A stretch of DNA of 64,000 nt, taken from NCBI GenBank assembly GCA_013416485.1, contig JACCEO010000007.1:1-64000 (forward strand), written 5' to 3'. Below, one piece after another: positions 26,492 to 34,916 of the stretch (its first letter is position 1; the number at the start of each line of letters is the position of its first letter). The translations under genes and the position numbers were made by a program. The notes under the pieces are model-generated. The model saw only the letters and a list, made by a program, of their open reading frames with translations. It ran no database searches and was not told the DNA's origin. The DNA is from Alcaligenaceae bacterium (GTDB lineage: Bacteria > Pseudomonadota > Gammaproteobacteria > Burkholderiales > Burkholderiaceae_B).

Positions 26492-27247
26492 ATGACAATA
26501 GCCAGCTATCAAACTACTCAACAACCTATAGCGATACTTGGTGGTAATGATCTAGTCATACGCTCGTTGTTAGATAATCAGCAGTTTTACGATCCCGATG
26601 GTGCAGCCGAACGCTTAGGTATATCGTCAGCGTCTTGGCCATTATTTGGGCTGTTATGGCCATCGGGTGTGCAACTGGCTACTCAGTTAGCGAGTCGCCC
26701 GGTTTGCATCAATGAACGCATACTGGAAATTGGTTGTGGTCTAGGTTTGGCCAGTTTGGTTGGGCAACGGCGTGGCGCACGTATTACGGCCAGTGATCGC
26801 CACCCATTAGCGCGTACTTTTCTAAAAAAAAATGCACACCTAAATGGTTTACCAACGCTGAAGTACCGGCATGGTCAATGGGGCACTAACGGTTCTGAAC
26901 CTTGTATCTTAGATACTGACGCTGAACTACTTAGCGCACGTTACGACCTCATCATAGGCAGCGACTTGCTCTACGAGCGTGGCATGGCACAAGACGTGGC
27001 CAGCTTTATCAATAATCATGCCTATCCTAGTGCCGAAGTGTGGATGATGGATCCTGGTCGTGGTTATAGACCTGAATTTAATCGTCATATGGCTGCGTAT
27101 GGATTCCAGCTACAACATAACAAACAATTGCGGCAAACCCTAGAAGGTACTGATGGCCAAATAAAAGAACATCAGACACGCTTCCAGATTTTTCGACGTA
27201 TGGGCATGGATTCACTAAGCGAAGAACAAGACATATTGCAAAGTTGA
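26492..27247 (+). CDS. Class I SAM-dependent methyltransferase, METTL21-like (Methyltransf_16)
   Basis: This 251-residue cytoplasmic enzyme has the SAM-binding motif I LEIGCGLGLASLVGQRRGA near residues 79-97 and motif II ASDRHPLA. The post-I acidic motif is DLIIGSDLLYERG. The region WPSGVQLATQLAS before motif I is typical of the family of protein-lysine methyltransferases related to METTL21. The substrate is unknown. It stands alone, about 110 bp after the small acidic protein. Confidence 0.8.
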   Translation: MTIASYQTTQQPIAILGGNDLVIRSLLDNQQFYDPDGAAERLGISSASWPLFGLLWPSGVQLATQLASRPVCINERILEIGCGLGLASLVGQRRGARITASDRHPLARTFLKKNAHLNGLPTLKYRHGQWGTNGSEPCILDTDAELLSARYDLIIGSDLLYERGMAQDVASFINNHAYPSAEVWMMDPGRGYRPEFNRHMAAYGFQLQHNKQLRQTLEGTDGQIKEHQTRFQIFRRMGMDSLSEEQDILQS

Positions 27248-27334
27248 AATACCTGCCATCCTATCCGAATGAAGGGCGACGCTTGTGGTTTTATTTTGTA
27301 CTATAAGCATTGGTATTGATTTAAGGATGGCGCT

Positions 27335-27889
27335 ATGCGTAAGTCAGTTTATATATCTAGCTGTATTGCAGTAATGATGTGTTTTCACGCGGGTCAGGCT
27401 GCGGCGCAGACCCTAGAGAAGCGTACCCCTGGTTTGTGGGAGCTACGCATGGATATGGGCTCTGCAATATCAGCGGCTATGAATAGTATGGCTGGCATGA
27501 TGGACAAACTGCCACCTGCACAGCGCAAGCAAATGGAAGAAATGATGAAAAGCTCGGGTGCAACGCTATCCCAGCCAGATGTTATCCGGCAGTGTTTAAC
27601 TCCTGAAATGGCAGCGCGCGAATTCGAGCCCTATACCGACGATCCCGACATGAGCTGCACCACCAAAAGTAAGGTTATTTCTAGTAGTTCAGCCCATGTG
27701 ACTTTTTCCTGTTCTAGCCCTGAAGGTAAGCTAGTGGGCGAGGGTGATATCTGGGATGCTTCAGCCAAAAGCTATAAAAGCAAAATGACGATGGAAGGCA
27801 GTATGTCTGGCATGCCTATAAAAATGGATATTAGCCACGAAGGAAAATGGCTAGGATCCGACTGTCAAGGTGTTAAACCCATAAAGTAG
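27335..27889 (+). CDS. DUF3617 family periplasmic protein
   Basis: This 184-residue exported protein has a signal peptide (MRKSVYISSCIAVMMCFHAGQAAAQ). The mature protein starts with TPGLWELRMDM, the usual DUF3617 opening (the P-G-L/K-W-E motif). A Met-rich linker (MNSMAGMMDKLPPAQRKQMEEMM) follows, then QCLTPE. Cysteines at CTTKSK, FSCSSPEG and DCQGVKP probably form disulfides. The function is unknown. Confidence 0.82.
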   Translation: MRKSVYISSCIAVMMCFHAGQAAAQTLEKRTPGLWELRMDMGSAISAAMNSMAGMMDKLPPAQRKQMEEMMKSSGATLSQPDVIRQCLTPEMAAREFEPYTDDPDMSCTTKSKVISSSSAHVTFSCSSPEGKLVGEGDIWDASAKSYKSKMTMEGSMSGMPIKMDISHEGKWLGSDCQGVKPIK

Positions 27890-27963
27890 GCAGAATGGTA
27901 GGTATAGCATAAATATTGGGTAAACTAGCAGGCTGCATTCTTATATGGCCTGCTGGTTCTTTT

Positions 27964-28800
27964 ATGTCTATTAGTCACGAAATCCGCCCTGAACAATCCA
28001 TAGAGCTATTAAAAGCGCTACACATTTTGACTCGCGATGGCAAAATGAACCAAGATAGCCGCCGCAAGCTCAAGCAGGTCTACCACTTGTTTCAGTTCAT
28101 AGAGCCTTTGTTGAAGGACCTGAAGCAAGACCACGACAACATTACCCTGGTAGATCACGGTGCGGGCAAGTCTTATTTGGGCTTCATACTGTACGACTTA
28201 TTTTTCAAACAGTTGCAGGACCAGTCTCATATATACGGTATAGAAACTCGCGAGGAATTGGTCGCTAGTGCTACTCAGTTAGCGCAGCGTTTGAACTTTC
28301 CTGGCATGTCTTTTTTGAATCTATCAGTAGCCGATTCGATCACCTCAGATCAACTGCCAGCTACCGTAGATATGGTGACAGCGTTACATGCTTGTAATAC
28401 TGCAACTGATGATGCCATTCGATTTGCCTTGCATAAGCAGGCTAAATATATTGTGCTTGTACCTTGCTGCCAAGCTGAAGTCGCTCGTGTAATGCGTAGC
28501 AAAAAAGCCGCTTCATTAAGTGCTGGGGCACTGGCTGAATTGTGGCGCCATCCTATACACACCAGGGAATTTGGTAGTCATGCAACGAATACCTTGCGTT
28601 GCTTGCAACTCGAGGCGCACGGCTATCAGCTTGCCGTGACCGAGCTCGTCGGTTGGGAGCACTCTATGAAGAACGAGCTAATTATTGCGACTTATAAAAA
28701 CCTGCCACGTCGCAAAGCTACAGAAAGGCTAAACAGCTTGCTGGCCTTACTGGGACTGGAAGAGATGCAAGAACGTTTTTTTGCACCGGTATCAGCGTAA
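27964..28800 (+). CDS. SAM-dependent methyltransferase (Methyltransf_32-like)
   Basis: This is a 278-residue enzyme from the ATG at 27964 (MSISHEIRPEQSIELL). An upstream TTG would add 16 hydrophobic residues that look like non-coding sequence. Motif I is LVDHGAGKSYLGFILYDLFF. A following IYGIETREELV holds the acidic SAM contact. VTALHACNTATDDAIRFAL and VPCCQAEVARVMR are typical of the group that includes GSTCD-type and tRNA-linked methyltransferases. The real substrate is not evident. It ends at the convergent YciH-like gene with no gap. Confidence 0.78.
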   Translation: MSISHEIRPEQSIELLKALHILTRDGKMNQDSRRKLKQVYHLFQFIEPLLKDLKQDHDNITLVDHGAGKSYLGFILYDLFFKQLQDQSHIYGIETREELVASATQLAQRLNFPGMSFLNLSVADSITSDQLPATVDMVTALHACNTATDDAIRFALHKQAKYIVLVPCCQAEVARVMRSKKAASLSAGALAELWRHPIHTREFGSHATNTLRCLQLEAHGYQLAVTELVGWEHSMKNELIIATYKNLPRRKATERLNSLLALLGLEEMQERFFAPVSA

Positions 28801-29172
28801 TCAACCGCCTGCGCGTTTGGGCTGCCAACCACGTTGGCTAAGCTTTTCCATCACCATGTCGCGGTGATCCCCTTGTATTTCTATGATGCCATTTTTTGTG
28901 GTGCCACCTGAGCCACTGGCTGTTTTTAGCTGTTTACCTAATTCGGCGAGTGCTAGCGCATCTAGAGGCACGCCCTTGATCACAGTAACTCCCTTCCCAC
29001 GTCTGCCTTTGGTTTCCAGAGAGACGCGAATTATGCCATCGCCTATGGCCAGTTTGGTCGCGATTTTACATACGCAGTTGGCTAGGGGCTGATTGCAGTC
29101 TGGGCAGATCCGGCCGGTTTCAGTGGAGTAAACCAAGCGGCTTGAGGATGTTTTCTGACGAGGGGTGCTCAT
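28801..29172 (-). CDS. yciH: SUI1/eIF1-like translation factor, YciH family
   Basis: This is a 123-residue basic protein from the ATG at 29172 (MSTPRQKTSSS). An N-terminal zinc-ribbon-like CPDCNQPLANCVC is followed by the SUI1 domain with RRGKGVTVIKGVPLDALALAELGKQLK and GGTTKNGIIEIQGDHRD. YciH is the bacterial relative of eIF1 and influences start-site fidelity, probably on leaderless or non-ATG mRNAs. A longer upstream frame exists but lacks the family start. Confidence 0.88.
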   Translation of the reverse strand: MSTPRQKTSSSRLVYSTETGRICPDCNQPLANCVCKIATKLAIGDGIIRVSLETKGRRGKGVTVIKGVPLDALALAELGKQLKTASGSGGTTKNGIIEIQGDHRDMVMEKLSQRGWQPKRAGG

Positions 29173-29250
29173 GGACTGATGGATGTAGAGTAAACAATCT
29201 AACATCATACTTCCTGACAGCAAAGAAATAGAATGGCATTTTTGCTGGAT

Positions 29251-29284
29251 TACTGGTCGGCCGTGAGTTGTTGGCCGACCAGTA
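29251..29284 (-). terminator. Strong hairpin downstream of norB
   Basis: TACTGGTCGGCC pairs with GGCCGACCAGTA (12 bp) across a 10-nt loop, 30 bp after the norB stop. The T-run is weak, but placement supports a terminator. Confidence 0.65.
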
Positions 29285-29313
29285 ACGATACTACTGACTT
29301 CTAGGCTGTTTGT

Positions 29314-31611
29314 TTAGCCTGCCGATTTTACGGTGTTGATATCGTCAAAATCATCAGTTATTGCGGTTTTGGAGCTGCTTTGAAAGACTCCAATAACCAC
29401 TTGCCATGCTATGGCTAATGCACCAACAATAAAGACAACGTCACCAAACGTACGTACCCAGCGCAGTGTTTGCAAGAAGTCTTGTTGCATAAAGGCTTCG
29501 CCACGGGCGTACCACATACCTGTGCTGACACTGGCTTGGAACTGGAACATGCCTACCGGCAGCAAGCTGGTGATGATCATTAGTACCAGACCTGCATTTA
29601 GCCACCAGAAACCGGTGCTCAGCAATTTATCGTTAAATTGCAGTCCGGGACGAATGTAGCGTAAGACCAACAAGATAAAGCCTATGGACAAGAAGCCGTA
29701 TACCCCGAACAGTGCGGCATGTGAGTGCACTGCAGTGGTGTTCAAGCCTTGCAGGTAGAACAGTGCCAGAGGAGTGTTGATCATGAAACCGAAAACACCC
29801 GCACCCAGCATATTCCAGAATGCGACGGCTACAAAACACAGCAAAGGCCATTTGACAGCAGCCATCCAAGGTGCACGTTCTTTCAAGCGCCAGTGATCCC
29901 ACGCTTCGTACCCCAACAGGACTAGAGGTACAACTTCCAGGGCACTAAAGGCAGAACCTATCGCCATGATGGGGGTTGTGGTGCCTGAGAAGTAAATGTG
30001 GTGGAAGGTACCAGGTACTCCGCCAACCATGAACAGCGATGCGGCAACCAGGCTGGCAGCTGTTGCCATGCGTTTTGATACCAAGCCCATGCTAGAAAAC
30101 ACAAAGGCCAGGGCGGTGGTTGCAAAGACTTCAAAAATACCTTCTACCCAAAGGTGTACTACCCACCAGCGCCAGTACTCCATGATGGTGATGTGAGTGC
30201 GTTCACCATAGAACAGACCAGCACCGTAGAACAAACCGATAGCAATGGTGGAAGCTGCCAACAAGGCCAGCAGGTTTTTATCACGATCTGGGCGTTTAAG
30301 TGCAGGAATAAAGGCACGCAGCATTAGGCCTAGCCAGAAAAGTACACCGATGAACAGTGCGATTTGCCAGAAACGACCTAAATCGAGGTATTCATAACCT
30401 TGGTGACCAAACCAGAAGCTAAGTTCGGCGGGCATGATGTGTTTGATGGCCAGGAAGTTACCTACTAGGGAACCCACAACAACCACAATTAAAGCACCAA
30501 ACAGAATGTCGACACCCAGCTTTTGATATTTTGGATCTTTCCCACCGTTAACAACAGGGGCAAGAAATAGGCCCACACTTAAGAAAGCAGTAGCTATCCA
30601 GAAGATCGCTAGTTGCAAATGCCAGGTACGGGTTAGGGAATAGGGGAACCATTGCGATATGTCGATACCGTAGAACTGCTGGCCTTCTATGGTGTAGTGG
30701 GCGGTAAAGCCACCTAACAAGACTTGAGCAATAAATAAGGCGACGACGACAAACAGGTATTTACCTAGCGCCCTTTGTGAAGGGGTTAGTTTGTTAAGAG
30801 TCAGGGGGTCGCGCAGAGGTGCGACAGGCTCGGGCTCGTGCTTGCGCAAAAAGGCCCAACCCATGACCAGAAAGCCCACCCCGGCAATTAGCAAGATAAC
30901 ACTGGCCAATGACCAAAGGACGTTTTCAGTGGTGGGATAGTTGTCAATTAGTGGCTCAGGTGGCCAGTTATTGGTGTAAGTGGCAATAGATCCTGGTCGG
31001 TCAGTAGACGCAGCCCATGCTGTCCAGAAAAAGAACTTGGTCAAGTCATCCCGCCGTTGTGCATCTGGCAGGGTGTCCTCTTTCATGGCGAAGCTGTCAC
31101 GGGTCGATTGCAGTTCAGGTGCTGTACCGTATAGCCTGTGATAGTAATCGGCCGTTGCTGCTATAGCGGTGGCCCGTCGTTCAGTAACAGTAACCGTTTC
31201 CGTATCCGGATTAAAGGTGTTTAGGCGGTATTCAGTTTTTAGCTGATGTTCCAGTGCTGCTTGTTGTTCAACAGTTAGCGCCTGGAAGTTATCCGCTTGA
31301 TAGGTGGCTTGAGCCGCTAAGTCTAGCCAAGCGGTAAGTTCGCGGTGCAGCCAGTCAGCAGTCCAATCAGGTGCTTGGTAGGCGCCGTGCCCCCAAATAG
31401 ATCCCAATTGCATGCCACCAGTGCTTTGCCAAGCTGTTTGGCCGTTTAGGATGTCGGTCTCGGTCATTAGGACCTGGTCCGAGGCAGTGACTACTTGTTT
31501 AGGTATGGGGGGTGCATTTTTGTAGACCTCCACCCCCGAGAACCCAAGTATCGCAAACGTCACGATAAGTATGGATATTAATGTCCACCACAATTTGCGG
31601 TATTCGCCCAT
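29314..31611 (-). CDS. norB: Quinol-dependent nitric oxide reductase (qNor)
   Basis: qNor reduces 2 NO to N2O at the inner membrane using quinol electrons. The 765-residue length marks the one-subunit quinol form (cNorB is about 450-470). An N-terminal helix and a periplasmic cytochrome-c-like domain without heme (about 40-220, with GQTAWQSTGGMQLGSIWGHG) are fused to the 12-helix heme-copper oxidase-like core. Core histidines occur in RTWHLQLAIFW, WWVVHLWVEGIFEVFA, PGTFHHIYFSG and VHSHAALFGVYG. No norC, norD or norQ is present, as expected for qNor. The ATG is preceded by GGAGGG. Two FNR/Dnr-type boxes lie in the divergent promoter region, consistent with NO induction. Confidence 0.96.
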   Translation of the reverse strand: MGEYRKLWWTLISILIVTFAILGFSGVEVYKNAPPIPKQVVTASDQVLMTETDILNGQTAWQSTGGMQLGSIWGHGAYQAPDWTADWLHRELTAWLDLAAQATYQADNFQALTVEQQAALEHQLKTEYRLNTFNPDTETVTVTERRATAIAATADYYHRLYGTAPELQSTRDSFAMKEDTLPDAQRRDDLTKFFFWTAWAASTDRPGSIATYTNNWPPEPLIDNYPTTENVLWSLASVILLIAGVGFLVMGWAFLRKHEPEPVAPLRDPLTLNKLTPSQRALGKYLFVVVALFIAQVLLGGFTAHYTIEGQQFYGIDISQWFPYSLTRTWHLQLAIFWIATAFLSVGLFLAPVVNGGKDPKYQKLGVDILFGALIVVVVGSLVGNFLAIKHIMPAELSFWFGHQGYEYLDLGRFWQIALFIGVLFWLGLMLRAFIPALKRPDRDKNLLALLAASTIAIGLFYGAGLFYGERTHITIMEYWRWWVVHLWVEGIFEVFATTALAFVFSSMGLVSKRMATAASLVAASLFMVGGVPGTFHHIYFSGTTTPIMAIGSAFSALEVVPLVLLGYEAWDHWRLKERAPWMAAVKWPLLCFVAVAFWNMLGAGVFGFMINTPLALFYLQGLNTTAVHSHAALFGVYGFLSIGFILLVLRYIRPGLQFNDKLLSTGFWWLNAGLVLMIITSLLPVGMFQFQASVSTGMWYARGEAFMQQDFLQTLRWVRTFGDVVFIVGALAIAWQVVIGVFQSSSKTAITDDFDDINTVKSAG

Positions 31612-31694
31612 GTTGCCCTCCAGGGGATTAGGTATTGCGTAATTGGGATAAAGTTCCCTACCTAGGGATGCTACAGGACAAGTATATTTATTCC

Positions 31695-31708
31695 TTGATT
31701 TTCATCAA
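31695..31708. promoter_or_regulatory. Fnr/Dnr box 1 (norB-proximal)
   Basis: TTGAT-TTTC-ATCAA is a perfect FNR-type palindrome, centred about 90 bp before the norB start. With its flanking bases it extends to CTTGAT...ATCAAG. Confidence 0.8.
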
Positions 31709-31736
31709 GTTTTTCCAGTGAGTGGTGAAATCGGAG

Positions 31737-31750
31737 TTGATCCAAGTCAA
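31737..31750. promoter_or_regulatory. Fnr/Dnr box 2
   Basis: TTGAT-CCAA-GTCAA matches the Dnr-type consensus TTGAT-N4-GTCAA, as found before nor and nir genes in denitrifiers. It lies between norB and the divergent flavin reductase gene. Confidence 0.78.
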
Positions 31751-31930
31751 GTAATCCGGTTTTTTTGCTTGCGTCACCTGTGTTTTTAGTATCCATGTTA
31801 AGGGTGTGGTTATTTGCTTATACATCAAGAGTTAGTCTTGTGTGCATACAGGGGGTTAAGGACTCGTCAGTTGGATGGCGCAGGAGTACACTGAACAGTA
31901 GGGGTGGGGTGTAAATTTTAGAGGTGTATT

Positions 31931-32653
31931 GTGTCTATATATCAGATAAAACTTAGCGCCAAAAAACAAATAGCCACAGGTACTATGGCTTTTTCTTTTG
32001 AAAAGCCGCTAGGATTTGTGCACAAAGCGGGACAGTTTGCCGACTTTACGCTGCTAAATCCCCCGGAAACAGATGCTGAAGGCAATATACGGGGGTTTTC
32101 TTTAGCCAGTGCACCGTATGAAACCCATTTGATGATAGCCACACGCATGCGGGATAGTGCGTTTAAAAGGGTGTTAAAGGACCTGGCCATAGGCACTGAA
32201 CTGACTATGGATGCACCTTATGGTTCATTTACTTTGCATAATAATGTCAGCATTCCAGCAGTGTTTTTAACCGGAGGTATAGGCGTGACGCCGGTGCGTA
32301 GTATCGTAAGGCAGGCTTTACACGATAAGCCTACACGCGAAATTCTTGTGTTTAGTTCCAATAAAACGCCACAAGATGCTGCATTTACTGAAGACTTGTC
32401 CCAATCCCAGCTTGCTAACCCAAAATATACTTACATCAGTACCATGACGGATCTTCCTGCTTCTAACGTAGTCACTACTGGCGAAACCGGGGTGATTAAT
32501 CAAGCCATGCTGGCTAAATACATTAGTGATTTAACCTTGCCTATTTATTACCTGTGTGGTCCTTTGGGAATGGTAACGGCACTGCGCGCTATGCTAAATG
32601 CTACAGGGGTAGATGACGACAACATACGTACCGAGGAATTCTCTGGTTATTAG
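31931..32653 (+). CDS. FAD/NAD(P)-binding oxidoreductase (ferredoxin-reductase fold), no extra domain
   Basis: This 240-residue cytoplasmic flavoprotein begins at a GTG. The FAD domain has the substitute RGFSLASAP for the usual R-x-Y-S motif, and DAPYGSFTL. The NAD(P) domain has FLTGGIGVTPVRSIVRQA and ends YYLCGPLGMVTALRAML and TEEFSGY. It has neither a globin domain (as in Hmp) nor a [2Fe-2S] domain, so it must pass electrons to a separate partner. It shares a control region with norB and two Dnr-type boxes, which suggests a role in NO detoxification or redox repair. The partner is not visible in the window. Confidence 0.85.
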   Translation: MSIYQIKLSAKKQIATGTMAFSFEKPLGFVHKAGQFADFTLLNPPETDAEGNIRGFSLASAPYETHLMIATRMRDSAFKRVLKDLAIGTELTMDAPYGSFTLHNNVSIPAVFLTGGIGVTPVRSIVRQALHDKPTREILVFSSNKTPQDAAFTEDLSQSQLANPKYTYISTMTDLPASNVVTTGETGVINQAMLAKYISDLTLPIYYLCGPLGMVTALRAMLNATGVDDDNIRTEEFSGY

Positions 32654-33088
32654 GATTTACAGATGTTGTTAGTGACCAGGTTCTGTAATGCAGAACACAT
32701 GGTATATACTAGTCAACCTGTTAAGCGTGCTGCGCTTAACATTTTTGGTGCAGTTGGCGGCCAACAAAATTCATCATTTCAATGCCTTTTAAGCAGGCTT
32801 GGCCAATACTACTTAACGTCGCATGTCAGTAAAAATCCGCTTGTTTAGGCGGGTAATCTGATCATTTTGCCGATAAAACGCCATGTGTGGCGTTGACATA
32901 GCCACTGGGACCGCGGGTCAAGTGGCTACCCATTTTTCACGTTGTATGTGACCGTCTAAGTATATTGGGCGGCATATTTCTTTTGGGGCTGGCAGCACAA
33001 GCTGTGCCCATGTTCTATGTAGACGTACTGTTCATTGAACGATAGACCCACGTGAATCACATTTATTAAAGTTTAAGAGGATGACCCT
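32654..33088. other. Hairpin-rich 435-bp gap between the flavin reductase and the osmoprotectant ABC operon
   Basis: No convincing gene is present. Several stem-loops follow one another: GTTAAGCG/CGCTTAAC at 32720-32740, AACGCCA/TGGCGTT at 32877-32894, and TAGCCACT/AGTGGCTA with an inner GACC/GGTC at 32899-32928. The first is listed as a probable terminator. The other two lie in what may be the leader of the transporter operon. I recognise no known riboswitch class. Confidence 0.5.
32720..32745 (+). terminator. Terminator after the flavin reductase gene
   Basis: GTTAAGCG and CGCTTAAC form an 8-bp stem with loop TGCTG, followed by ATTTTT, 67 bp after the stop codon. Confidence 0.65.
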
Positions 33089-33733
33089 GTGGAGGTATTA
33101 AATTTTATTCTAGCCAACGCAGCGGTGTTGTTTGACCGTACGTTGCAACATATTGTGTTGGTCAGCATAGCGGTAGGTATGGCGATAGTCGTTGGTGTAC
33201 CTATAGGGATAGTGATCACTCAGCACAAACAGGCTGCAACTATGGTGTTGTATGTTGCTTCTGTATTGATCACTATCCCTTCGATTGCCTTATTCGGGTT
33301 GATGATCCCCTTGTTGTCGCCGATAGGCTATGGCGTAGGACCGGTACCGGCCATGATGGCCGTATTGTTGTATTCACTGTTACCAATAATTCGCAATACG
33401 TATTCTGCCATTAACAATATTGATCCCGCTTTACGCGAGGCCGCCAGGGGTATGGGGATGCGACCTTTACAGCGTTTGCGTATGGTTGAAATTCCACTTG
33501 CTGTACCTGTGATTATGGCTGGTGTGCGTATTGCTGTGGTTATGAATATAGGCGTGATGACGATAGCGACTTACATCGGTGCGGGTGGCTTGGGCGATTT
33601 CATTAGTAATGGCATTGCGCAGACAGACACCAATCAATTAATTACCGGGGCGTTGGCCGTGAGCATCATGGCAGTTCTTGCTGACTATGGCTTGGCCACG
33701 CTGCAAAAACGTCTTACACCTATGGGTGCTTAG
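33089..33733 (+). CDS. Osmoprotectant (glycine betaine/choline-type) ABC transporter permease
   Basis: This is a 214-residue inner-membrane permease of the OpuCB/OpuCD (YehW/YehY) type, starting at GTG after AAGAGG. It has about five helices. The permease-to-ATPase coupling loop is REAARGMGMRPLQRLRMVEIPLAVPVIMAGVRIA (the EAA motif, shown by EAARGMG and the following P-L). The C-terminal part is GAGGLGDFISNGI. It is the first gene of an ABC operon encoding permease, ATPase, permease and binding protein. Confidence 0.9.
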   Translation: MEVLNFILANAAVLFDRTLQHIVLVSIAVGMAIVVGVPIGIVITQHKQAATMVLYVASVLITIPSIALFGLMIPLLSPIGYGVGPVPAMMAVLLYSLLPIIRNTYSAINNIDPALREAARGMGMRPLQRLRMVEIPLAVPVIMAGVRIAVVMNIGVMTIATYIGAGGLGDFISNGIAQTDTNQLITGALAVSIMAVLADYGLATLQKRLTPMGA

Positions 33734-33764
33734 TGCTGATAGCGGAAAATACAGAGGTAATAAA

Positions 33765-34916
33765 TTGATAAGACTAGATAAGCTGACCAAGGTTTTTGAG
33801 CACGCTGACCGAAAAACAGTCGCTGCTGACAGCATAAGCATGACGGTTCCTGATGGGGAAATCTGTGTCTTGCTGGGACCGTCAGGGTGCGGCAAAACCA
33901 CAACCTTGAAGATGATTAATAGGATAGTTGTACCGACTTCGGGCAAGGTATATATCAATGGTGAAGACACCAGTGATGTGGATACGGTGGAGCTCAGGCG
34001 CAGCATAGGATATGTGATACAGCAGATAGGCCTGTTTCCTAATATGACCATAGAGGAAAACGTCTGTGTTGTACCTAGATTACTGGGCTGGAGCAAGGAG
34101 AAATCCAAACGCCGTGCGGCTGAGTTACTCGAGATGATGGCGTTGGACCCGTCCGAATTCTTGAAACGCTACCCCAAAGAATTATCTGGAGGACAACAAC
34201 AACGTGTTGGTGTCGCCAGAGCACTAGCGGCAGACCCCCCTGTACTGTTGATGGATGAGCCATTCGGTGCAATTGACCCGATTAACAGGGAAAGCATACA
34301 AGACGAATTTTTAAAAATGCAGCAGGTCTTGCGTAAAACCGTATTGTTTGTCAGCCATGACATCGATGAAGCAGTAAAAATGGGCGACAAAATTGCTATT
34401 TTTCGTGATGGTCGGCTAGAGCAGTTTTCTACGCCTGATGCACTTTTGGCACACCCAGCCAATGAGTTCGTTGCCGACTTTTTAGGTAATGACCGCACTT
34501 TGAAACGGCTTAGGCTGCTGAAAGTAAGTGATGTGATGGACAAGTCTGTGGTTACCGTCACGCCACAAGACTCTCTGAAGTACGCTGCAACCTTGATGGT
34601 GCAGGCAGAGCAAAGCACCATTGTCGTGCTGGATAGCCAAAAGTGTTTGCTGGGGACTTTATTCCTGAAGGATGCAATCGATAGGTCGGGCGATGTCAAG
34701 AGCCATTACCGAGTGTTGCCCACTAAAGCGCATGTGGATGAAGATTTACGGTCAGCCGTCTCTAGTATGTTTCGTCATGGTATTAGCTGGTTAGCGTGCG
34801 TTGATGCAAATGACGTTTTTTATGGTTGCATCACTCAGCGCGGTATACGTCATGAACTGGGTGGGGTTTATCGTAATAAAGAAGCGGCATTAGCCCTGGC
34901 GGAGTCTTTGACATGA
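33765..34916 (+). CDS. Osmoprotectant ABC transporter ATP-binding protein with CBS domains
   Basis: This is a 383-residue ATPase of the ProV/OpuCA type. The start is TTG at 33765 after CAGAGG. The frame is open farther upstream but overlaps the preceding permease and has no family match. Walker A is GPSGCGKTTTLKM, the signature is LSGGQQQRVGVARAL, Walker B is LLMDEPFGAID, and the switch His is in FVSHDIDEA. The C-terminal 120 residues form a pair of CBS domains (DVMDKSVVTVTPQDSL), which in OpuA sense ionic strength. The stop overlaps the next ATG by 4 bp. Confidence 0.92.
   Translation: MIRLDKLTKVFEHADRKTVAADSISMTVPDGEICVLLGPSGCGKTTTLKMINRIVVPTSGKVYINGEDTSDVDTVELRRSIGYVIQQIGLFPNMTIEENVCVVPRLLGWSKEKSKRRAAELLEMMALDPSEFLKRYPKELSGGQQQRVGVARALAADPPVLLMDEPFGAIDPINRESIQDEFLKMQQVLRKTVLFVSHDIDEAVKMGDKIAIFRDGRLEQFSTPDALLAHPANEFVADFLGNDRTLKRLRLLKVSDVMDKSVVTVTPQDSLKYAATLMVQAEQSTIVVLDSQKCLLGTLFLKDAIDRSGDVKSHYRVLPTKAHVDEDLRSAVSSMFRHGISWLACVDANDVFYGCITQRGIRHELGGVYRNKEAALALAESLT

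Larger units (their letters stand above)
31612..31930. promoter_or_regulatory. Divergent control region between norB and the flavin reductase gene
   Basis: This 319-bp gap holds two Fnr/Dnr boxes (listed separately) 42 bp apart centre to centre, about four helical turns. A short palindrome TCCCTA-CC-TAGGGA lies at about 31655-31668 close to norB. No open frame of note is present. The arrangement suggests coordinated control of both divergent genes. Confidence 0.7.

Noticed and set aside
32663-32848. 61-codon open frame after the flavin reductase
   Set aside because: It spans the terminator hairpin, has no ribosome site and resembles no protein.
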